A DNA stretch of 64,000 nt from Heliocidaris tuberculata (Eukaryota > Echinodermata > Echinoidea > Camarodonta > Echinometridae). Shown one piece after another: positions 56,717 to 64,000 of this stretch (position 1 is its first letter; each line of letters opens with the position of its first letter). The notes below the pieces were generated by a model, which saw only the letters and a list, made by a program, of their open reading frames with translations, was not told where the DNA came from and searched no databases. Where the stretch lies: assembly GCA_025618425.1 (NCBI GenBank), contig CM046842.1, positions 32,749,885 through 32,813,884 of the forward strand. The letters run 5' to 3'. Position numbers and translations under genes: made by a program.

Positions 56717-57470
56717 TCACTTTATCTTATATTCAACCTCCTTCCCATTCTGTTGATCCTTGTAGAAGATGCGCGCTGGGAATTTGAAGTACACCATTCT
56801 GCTTCTGTTTTCCTCTTTCAGCTTTCGCTTGTTGTGCAGTAACTTTTTTCCGTTGCTGAAAGCCACTATGATTGGTCGGGGGCGACGGGTTCCTGATTTT
56901 GATGAAGGGACTGCACAAGAGCGATGTGCTCTTTCGATTATCAAGCCTTCTTCCCTAATCTGCAGATGTGATGCAGCGAAAGATTTAACGAGTTGTTCAC
57001 AGTCTTTTTTCTCTGCCCCTTCTGGAAAGCCATGTAACACAACTGTGTTCCTCATCCCCCTCGCTGCCAGGTCTACTTACTGCTCATGCAGTTTCCCATT
57101 CTCTTTCTCTTGGGTTTGAATCTGCTTTCTCAACAACTCATTGTCAAATTCACACCCCTCCTGTTTCTCTTTCAATGTTTCTATTTCTTATTTGTTGCTC
57201 TCTATTTTGCTTAATGCAGTGTCTAATCTTTCAGTAAGATTAGAGTTCATTTCTTCAAACTTGTCGATTAGCGTAACAAGCAATTCATCAGTAGTACTAG
57301 CCTTCTGGTTGCCGTTTGTTCTCCTTTTTTTTGTCGACGTGTCCAGGGCTATGCCCTGTTGTTTCTACCCCGGCAGCTTCCGCGGTGAGTGAGTGTTGGT
57401 CTCCACTGCTTTGAACGTCAGTTTCTCTGAGGTCTTCTGTAACGTTTTTCTCGACATCCTCGACTTCCAT
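56717..57470 (-). pseudogene. LINE ORF1 (RNA-binding protein), broken
   Basis: ATG at 57470 starts an acidic N-terminal segment (MEVEDVEKNVTEDLRE). After a frameshift near 57330 a coiled-coil-like region follows (LIDKFEEMNSNLTERLDTAL), with two stops. The conserved RRM/Transposase_22 part runs to 56717: RNTVVLHGFPEGAEKKDCEQ, IERAHRSCAVPSS, RPRPIIVAFSNGKKLL. Order and text match ORF1p of L1-group LINEs, an RNA chaperone that packages the LINE transcript. It lies about 390 bases upstream of ORF2. Confidence 0.8.
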
Positions 57471-58854
57471 TACTGCTAAGTCAATTCCAGTGTGAGGAAA
57501 ATACTGTTAAATTTTAGGCGAATCTATTACTTAGTCCAACGCTCTTTTCCTAGCATTCATTTTTATGTATTTTACGTCAATTTTTCACGGTGCAGAATAA
57601 ACACATTTATCTCAGAACAGCACCATCTTGCGAACCCCCCCCCCCTTTTTTTTCATTTTACCATTTAATTAGCATTTGTCTCAACAACATATTTAAAATA
57701 TCCGAAGTAGACTAGTGGTTTTTTTTCTCGTGATTTCTTTACTGATATATGCCCTCGATCTTAAGCATATTCGTTTATTGGTCTATAAAAGAGATTGAGC
57801 ATACTATATTTAGCATAACATGGTTCACTACACCAGTTTTTGCAAAGACACTGAACATTTTGATAGTCAATGTGTCTGCTGAACATGCGTCAAATGACAA
57901 TAATAAAGCTCTATGTACGTTAAAATTATCTTCGTTGGGTATTCTGCTACTGAGTTAGCTTTTGAATTTGCTACCATTATTGCTACCGTACGTAAAAACG
58001 TGTCTTAGTGTATATAAGCGTCATATTAAGGCCACCGCACACTATACGGTCGACGGCGAACCGATTTTGGAAATAAATCGCAATGACATTAATTATGGGC
58101 ATTGTAACAAATAAAATCTAACTGATTCAGTTCCGAAGAATAATATGAATACTGAACAATTTTTGAGTAAAAAACACCCCCTTTAAAAAAATCATGGGTA
58201 CGCCACTGTACGTCTGCACCTAAAGCATAACAGCCATAATAACATTAGCACTACAACAAAAACTATAATTTATCTTTTTATAATTAGCATTAGGCCTTCT
58301 AGTGTTATTAATTCTTTTACTGATCCTACTACTACAACGACGTCTACTACTATCCCCACTACTTCTGCCTGTACTACTACTGTACTAAAACTTAAAAAAA
58401 AAAAACCCAGCAACTATTACTACTACTACTACTACTTCCACATAACCACTAAGAAGAAAGTGACTGAATAGTAAAACTTAATAACCCTACCACCCTCAGT
58501 GAATCAATAGGAAAAAAATCTTTCTATAGACTAAAATAGAAAGCCGTTTGAAGAAAAAAAAGTACACCGCACAACACTGAATAAACCGGCGCTGGGAACA
58601 TTTGCTGTCATACAGAAGCAGAAAAAATCTCAGTAGTGTGATGTTGTTATTTTGGTCTTTCTTCTGTAGTATAGTGTTTTCGACCTTATGACGTCATTCA
58701 TGTATCATAAGAACCGTACCGAACACACAAAACAGAACTGATTTGTGAGGTAATATTATTGTTAAACAAGGGTTGCATCGGTATGGCATAGATTATAGCT
58801 TGTCGTTTTTTACCAGAATGCACGAATACGGGATGCAAAAATCATATCACTACT

Positions 58855-59080
58855 CTCTAAACAAAAATGAGTGAATTTTCACTCGATTTTCACTCCCCTG
58901 GGTAGTGACGTCAGTGATCACTCATTATGGAGTGAATATAGAGTGAACAGAAATTTCACCCCCAAAGAGTGAAAAAAGACGAACATATTTTCCACCCAAA
59001 TTTCACTCCTTTTTCACTCTTAATGCATTTCACTCCTCTTTCAGCAGATTTTCACTCTTGAATATCAGACTTTCACTCTC
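58855..59080. repeat. GAGTGAAA/TTTCACTC-rich repeat
   Basis: About a dozen TTTCACTC or GAGTGAA motifs in 225 bases, with TGACGTCAGTGATCACTCA near 58908. Related to 33300-33780 and 37795-38000. Confidence 0.6.
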
Positions 59081-59861
59081 AATAAGCAGGAACAGCCAAT
59101 TATTCGGTCCACCAATTCACTGGTTGCTAAATATTTAGTGCTGTTGTATGTGTTAGTCTCCATTCAGGCTAATATGTATACCTTTATTTGATATGTATAT
59201 CTGTGAATGTCCAATGTCCATTTGAACAGAGACAATCAAAACATTGCATTAAAAATTTTGAAACAGCTGGATTACAGACTAAAATCATATACAACATTTG
59301 GTAAATATTTGCAAATACAGAACTGTACAGAACCAATGGGCTGTAACTGAATAAGCTCACACCTCTGTCACATGGATATACATGTAACTCATTCGATCTT
59401 GGCACAATATGACAATACATTGATGGATCAAGCAATTACTCGAAGGGTTAAGCTGTTTCTTTTAAAGAAAAGCCTTCAGTTCTGTTTGTTGGTGTTTTTT
59501 TTCATATTTAATATTCAACATTTTTAATTCCATTAAAATCAGTTTGAAAATTGCAATACAATCAAATAAACATTAAACTGACTTCAATCCATCATCAGCT
59601 ACCATTGACAACCATTTTGAAGAGGCCAATAGCAATCTCAAACTATTCCTTGCTTCCTTCCTTGTGTCAGTTTTACTTGTGAAATGTAAGAAGTTTCTTT
59701 AATGATTCGTTACTTCATTTTATGAGCTCTTGGTTTTATAAGCTTTATACACTCACCCCCCCCCCCCTCCAAAAAAAAAAAAAAATAATGGACACTTCAA
59801 ATTCACTTGTTTCATATATCACAAAAAATGGAAAATGTCATACATCAAATGGAGAAATTAC

Positions 59862-59862
59862 T

Positions 59863-59910
<48 letters not shown>
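59862..59910. repeat. (AT)n microsatellite
   Basis: About 48 bases of TA dinucleotide. Confidence 0.95.
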
Positions 59911-59914
<4 letters not shown>

Positions 59915-60417
59915 GAATTCACTGCCTTGAAATTCACACATGAGTTATCCATGACTTCTCTACTTCATTAATCAATTATGTACTTCATAAACTTACATTC
60001 AAATTATTTACTGCCTTTTTTTCCGCCTTCTATAAAAACAATTCAAAAATTGCAAAACAAGAAGTATCACGATATACATTGAGGAAAAACGTATTTGAAA
60101 ATTGCCATTTGCATTGCTGTCTGTGGAGTACTTCACCACTAATTAGCTAATAATGCTAAAACTGAGGTGATATTTGGTTTAAAACTTGCTTGAATTAAAA
60201 GAGGGTGATAGTACCTACATTATATTTTTAAAAAAAAACGTTTTTTGACCATTCTGACCATGTAACCCAAATTACACCACCTCATGACATGCGACCCTGT
60301 ACATAAGTGAATGGGAAAAAGTGTGTCAGGAAAAGCGTGTCACGGTGTCAGAAAAAAGTATCCCAGCAAATGGAAACACCCGTTGCGGTTGATGGCCTAT
60401 TGAATAATGCCTCTCCT

Positions 60418-60744
60418 TTACAACTGCGTACTTGTATAAAGCACGTGGAATGCTCTCAGTTGTGGGGTAAGAGCATCTCCCGAGCATTGATACACCACAC
60501 TTGCAAAAAATGAAAAAAAGTATGTAGGCAAGGGGGGGGGGGGGGGGTAGTGGACGTCAAAGACATAAAAGGCCTTGAAAAGCCGATCAAACGCTAACAC
60601 AACATTCTCCCCAGCTGGCACACACTTGTTGTCCAGGACCAGGAAGAACTGCTCTGGCTGAACCTCTGGGCCAAGACACAGGAGGAATGGCTGGGTGAGT
60701 TTAGCTGGTTTCCTTGCAGTGTATGCAGCAACATCTGTTCCAGC
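60418..60744 (-). CDS. SAMD3-like gene, terminal coding exon
   Basis: Starts after the acceptor TTTCCTCTCATTGACAG (phase 0) and encodes 108 residues plus stop. A 16-base C run (60532-60547 as G on plus) is translated in frame as five prolines in VHYPPPPPLPTYFF, so run-length change here would shift the frame of the last ~40 residues. The C-terminus is YTSTQL. Confidence 0.75.
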   Translation of the reverse strand, partial: AGTDVAAYTARKPAKLTQPFLLCLGPEVQPEQFFLVLDNKCVPAGENVVLAFDRLFKAFYVFDVHYPPPPPLPTYFFSFFASVVYQCSGDALTPQLRAFHVLYTSTQL

Positions 60745-63451
60745 CTGTCAATGAGAGGAAATACATTAGTGGGTATAATCAAGTTCAAGTTCATGTTCAT
60801 TTTATTTGTCCCCGAAGGGAAAGTAGCTCTGTTCACAAATTAAAAAACACAATATATAAATAAATGGTTCCGTGACAAGTACATAAATACACAAATTATT
60901 GACCCTAGAGGCCCATACAAATTGACAAAATAATCACATAATCAAATGAATAATAGTGGAGATTTAATATCACAGCTCATTCCCTGGCTGAGGACTGTTG
61001 ACATACGATTAGCATTCCAATTGCCAACACTTTTATTTGCCAAAATACCAGAATATTTCTAGTTTGGAATTACGGAAAAGAAAAAAATATAAAACAAACA
61101 CAATGGCCGGAATTCACAAAGGAGGTTTAAATTCAAACCATGGATTATTTAAATTTTGTTGCCATGGTTTCGACCAAGAACTAACACAGGTTTAAGCAAA
61201 TTAATTTACCTCAACCTGCGTTAGTCCATGGTCGAAACCATGGCAACAAGTGTAAAATTAGCGCATTTTGCCAAGCACACGCGTTCATTACCAGGGATCA
61301 TTGGACCTTTCTAAGTGCATGCGCTAAATCAAGCGTACTTATACCACAAAATTTAAATAATCCATGGTTTAAATTTAAACCTCCTTTGTGAATTCCGGCC
61401 AATAAGATTCCTAAGTATTGAGTTATGCTTGAAAATCCCTTTTTTTTTGGGGGGGGGGGGGGGGGGGAGCAGAGTAAAATGAAAGGAGGGTAAAGTTTTC
61501 TTCAGAGCATGTATGTATAACATTTCGGGGAAATTAGATAATTGAAAGAATATGTGCCATTTGCTTACTGGTTCATGTTGGAACAGGTACCCAACAGCAG
61601 CAGCCCCGGATTCTGCACACGTCTTCCTCCCACCTTTCCGACCGGTGAACGCATTAGAGGAATGAAGCAAGTAGCTCAGTATGTGGAAGGCACACAGGTC
61701 GGCTGTATAATGCAGAACATACAATCAATTTCTAACTAAGTTTAAACATGCAAGTAGGTCATAATGGGAGGGTATACTAGCAAGTGTCAGAGAGTGCATA
61801 CTACAACTTCTTGAAAGCACTGACATGTTTAACAATAAGCTGTCCAATAATTACTGATGTCTTTTTTTGTGTGTGTTTTTTTAGGATAAAGGTACACCAA
61901 AACAGAGTTTTGAATTTAATTACCAAGATATAAAAAAATGTTATCTGCATGCCGCAAAACAAGCGTACATTTTCATGAAAAAAACTGGGCATGAAACTAG
62001 CTAGGAGCACATGATGACAAAATTTAAGAAGTGTCTATAAAGTCTTGTTTTTTCTTTCAATGATGAAATGGAAGTTTTTATTGATTCCTACAGATACAAA
62101 AATTGGTGATCATGCATATAATCTTTCCTTTCACAATGTATGATGCTAGGCACTTGGATGTGTCAATAAATCAATACGATTTACAATGGATGGTTCTCAG
62201 AGAGTTAAACAATGCCTTTAATACACTTATGTCTACTGATAAAATATATTTTCAAAAAAGATCATGTACAAACATTGTATTTTAAATAGCAAACCTTACC
62301 ATTTTCATGTTCAAATTTCCTGAAAATGGTGTCTGCAGTAGAGCAGTTTCTTCCCACAGCCATGATGCGTGGAAAGTATTCGTTTCTCCACGATATGATC
62401 AAATTATCACATTTCTCGCCAAACTGGAGCTGAAATTCCAGATCAATCTGAAAGGAAAAAGAGGACATTAATAAGGACCTGGAAAAGATATTCAGTATAA
62501 GTTTTACAATTGGTTCAGGCTCTTAAAAAAAAAACAGAGATTTTTTTGCTGTTGCTAACCATAAGCAAAGTTTACATCAGCATAATTTGCAAGCTGAGTT
62601 TATAAATATGTATATCTTTAAATCGGCTAATATGTAAAAGTTGAATCATGACTGGGTAACAGGTGGTGCTATTAGCTTCAGCTTTACAACCGTGGGGGCA
62701 CAGATATTCATTTGCATTTCAAAGTTAAATGCAAATTGCAATGTCCTGTGGATGTCATGCTGTTACACCTCTCTTTATTTTCATATTGCACAGTAATAAC
62801 AAACCAAGGAAATACTCTCAGAGGTCCTACCAATTTGTACTGGTATGGCTGCAAAGTATTGGTCAAGAAAGCTGTTTAGTAGTTATTAGAGCAGGAAGAA
62901 TTTAAAATTTTTACTCAAATGTAATGCCATTACCATATGGAATTGCCCATATACCCACACTCATTCATCAGCCCTATGTCCCTCATGATTTTGTTAACAC
63001 ATAGTTTAAACAAGGCGATAGCCATAATGTGTCTTGCCCTGTTTGCACACAATCATTCTAAGTAGAAACTTGCAGGTAATCTTTTTAATATTTGATCTCA
63101 TCTTGAGCTTTGACCTACTTATGTAACCTTTGACCCCAAATATAATGGCGGTCCCCATGCTCAATCCACCAACCCAATTTGGTCAATATCGAACCATTTG
63201 CTGTGACGGACGGACGGACGACATGTGGATCTCTTAGTCTCGCTCCACCTCGATGGGGCTCGACAAAAACTATTTGATCAACTTACCAAACTTGGCATGT
63301 CTTGGAACCTTGGATATCTGGCCAGGACATCTGTTATGGTCAGCCCATCTTTCTTAATTTCGTCTCTGCGATGTGGGAATGTTTCTTTGAAGCTGGCCTT
63401 TATCATGGCTACATTATCTGGTGTTGGGTGATGATATTTCATCCACTCTAC
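60418..63451 (-). CDS. SAMD3-like uncharacterised protein, last four exons
   Basis: Four minus-strand exons, 63451-63287, 62447-62300, 61702-61569 and 60744-60418, are each bounded by AG/GT sites (GTAAGT, GTAAGG, GTAAGC donors), and the phases agree (0, then 1, then 0). Together they encode about 257 residues ending at TAA (60418-60420). The first exon has no start, so earlier exons lie beyond the window. Key segments: TDVLARYPRFQDMPSLIDLE and EFQLQFGEKCDNLIISWRN (exons 1-2), CAFHILSYLLHSS (exon 3), LTQPFLLCLGPEVQPEQFFL, LAFDRLFKAFYVFDVHY and FFSFFASVVYQCSG (exon 4). From memory this matches the C-terminal region of a large family of uncharacterised proteins of fish and invertebrates often named SAMD3-like. 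Function and location are unknown. No stops or frameshifts, so it is probably functional. Database comparison would settle the name. Confidence 0.75.
61104..61402. mobile_element. Intronic MITE with ~58-bp near-identical inverted ends
   Basis: GGCCGGAATTCACAAAGGAG ... and its reverse complement form ends that match over about 58 bases with one or two differences. Flanking AAT on both sides (61102-61104, 61402-61404) looks like a 3-bp target duplication. A second inverted pair (GTTGCCATGGTTTCGACC and GGTCGAAACCATGGCAAC) lies inside. The element sits in the last intron of the SAMD3-like gene. A 3-bp duplication would fit a PIF/Harbinger-type element; that is inference. Confidence 0.75.
61569..61702 (-). 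CDS. SAMD3-like gene, penultimate exon
   Basis: Follows the acceptor TTCTGCATTATACAG and ends at donor CCA/GTAAGC. It encodes 44 full codons; its first two bases complete a codon begun by the preceding exon. Contains CAFHILSYLLHSS and a basic GRKGGRK. Confidence 0.75.
62300..62447 (-). CDS. SAMD3-like gene, internal exon
   Basis: Follows the acceptor CTCTTTTTCCTTTCAG and ends at donor AATG/GTAAGG after 49 codons plus one base. Encodes IDLEFQLQFGEKCDNLIISW and the following YFPRIMAVGRNC. Confidence 0.8.
63080..63225 (+). repeat. Dispersed repeat ending GACGGACGGACGG
   Basis: TTTGACCTACTTATGTAACC, TTTGACCCCAAATATAATGG, CAATCCACCAACCCAATTTG and GTGACGGACGGACGGACG. From memory this is an abundant non-coding repeat of marine invertebrate genomes. 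It lies in the intron between the first two visible exons of the SAMD3-like gene, close to exon 63287-63451. Confidence 0.45.
63287..63451 (-). CDS. SAMD3-like gene, first exon visible in window
   Basis: Follows the acceptor TTCAAAATTGCAG and ends at the consensus donor TTTG/GTAAGT after 55 codons. Encodes VEWMKYHHPTPDNVAMIKAS and ARYPRFQDMPSL. It has no start codon of its own context, so the gene continues beyond 64000. Confidence 0.8.
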
Positions 63452-63879
63452 CTGCAATTTTGAATGACACATTAATTAGCAGAGTTGGGCAATGTGGCTG
63501 AAGTCTAAGGCCAAATGTGGAATTCTAAATCGTTCATTGCTGCCCGCCCCTGGTATAATTTTAGTCAATTTAGAGTCAATTTGAGATACAGCCCAGGCAT
63601 GGAAAAAGCTTTACCTCCATTCACACAAAATTTGCACCTATGCACTCCCGAATGAACCTAATGCCATGGCACACAAGGACTTTTTTAGAAATTTCCTTAC
63701 AAAAATTACTGTAAAGGTTTTAGAATCAAAAAGTTTTACGTTGCTTTTTAAACTTATTTTACTCAGATCACATTATAGGGGCACAATAATTGTATGCTAA
63801 ACAACATAATGTAAACAAGAAAAAAAGCCAACAGAACTTTCAGTACCAAGCAGTAACTACCAAGAAATATCTTAAAATA
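63452..63879. other. Intron or 5' flank of SAMD3-like gene, no exon seen
   Basis: AT-rich sequence without a recognisable exon on the minus strand. Confidence 0.4.
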
Positions 63880-64000
63880 CACATTCAAAGAAAATCACAA
63901 ATATGATAAATAATGTATCACTAGAAACTAGCAAGTTAACAGATAGCAATTATATCAGTTTAAAGTTAACTATATATCAGGTAATTAAACAATAATACAA
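63880..64000. repeat. Dispersed repeat, copy 2, cut by window end
   Basis: About 95% identical by eye to 24921-25041, same orientation. It runs off the end of the window. Confidence 0.85.

Larger units (their letters stand above)
50548..57645 (-). mobile_element. L1/Tx1-type LINE, near full length, broken and split
   Basis: Read on the minus strand: a 5' start near 57645 (G-run, then GCAAGATGGTGCTG), ORF1 (57470 to about 56717), a ~390-base spacer, ORF2 endonuclease and RT (56329 to about 54165), a 2.4-kb foreign insertion (54160-51753), and the rest of ORF2 (about 51752 to 50548). Both ORFs carry frameshifts and stops, and a region near 50900-51040 is degenerate. Removing the insertion leaves about 4.7 kb, a normal size for the group. 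The copy is inactive. Confidence 0.85.
57646..60417. other. Intergenic stretch between LINE and SAMD3-like gene
   Basis: No exon recognised. Contains (ACT)n patches (about 58325-58435), the GAGTGAAA-rich repeat at 58855-59080, poly-C/poly-A at 59755-59785 and an (AT)n microsatellite at 59862-59910. A GGCCACCGCACACTATACGG segment near 58031 looks like a single MITE end. Confidence 0.45.

Noticed and set aside
1..64000. CRISPR array or other prokaryotic defence system
   Set aside because: Tandem repeats here have no short-repeat/unique-spacer pattern, and all supported genes are spliced eukaryotic or retrotransposon genes.

Overview
This window is eukaryotic nuclear DNA. It is AT-rich and gene-poor, has spliced exons with GT-AG junctions, and is crowded with microsatellites, long poly-G/poly-C runs, foldback elements and degenerate retrotransposons. 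I recognise an L1/Tx1-type LINE, an L2/CR1-type LINE 3' end, a Ty3/Gypsy element whose integrase lies before its reverse transcriptase (the arrangement reported for deuterostome Gmr1-like elements), tRNA-derived SINEs, and a GT77-like glycosyltransferase exon. Together these suggest a marine deuterostome, most likely an echinoderm. That assignment is inference from style of content, not a database match. There is no bacterial, plasmid or CRISPR content.

Layout. 1-9.6 kb: intergenic sequence with simple repeats, a 126-bp tandem duplication and a 680-bp foldback element (7279-7958). 9.7-22 kb: three arrays of one pyrimidine-rich minisatellite (9675-10990, 14165-14535, 20285-21810), two SINE heads and several MITE-like elements. 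23.05-23.87 kb: last exon of a glycosyltransferase gene (+), followed by a MITE in its 3' flank. 24.9-31.85 kb: a foldback element, then two head-to-tail elements bounded by TTAA and 'GGACGTTC' inverted ends, each carrying a tandem array of a ~224-bp satellite. 31.98-32.46 kb: LINE 3' fragment. 34.0-37.3 kb: decayed Gypsy element (-) with one complete ~1-kb LTR. 38.5-39.1 kb: palindromic element with four copies of one module. 40.4-41.0 kb: a tentative tiny two-exon gene (+). 42-48.5 kb: several tandem arrays. 50.5-57.65 kb: a nearly complete but broken L1/Tx1 LINE (-), split by a 2.4-kb DNA transposon (51753-54160), inside which sits a smaller inverted-repeat element carrying the promoter and first exon of a RecQ-like helicase. 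60.4-63.45 kb: the last four exons (-) of a protein-coding gene with matching splice phases throughout, resembling the C-terminal part of proteins often labelled SAMD3-like.

Only two loci look like functional host genes: the glycosyltransferase exon and the SAMD3-like gene. Almost everything else is mobile or repetitive DNA, much of it nested. The most unusual items are the twin TTAA-bounded satellite carriers, the RecQ exon inside an inverted-repeat element inside another transposon inside a LINE, and the pol-order-swapped Gypsy element.
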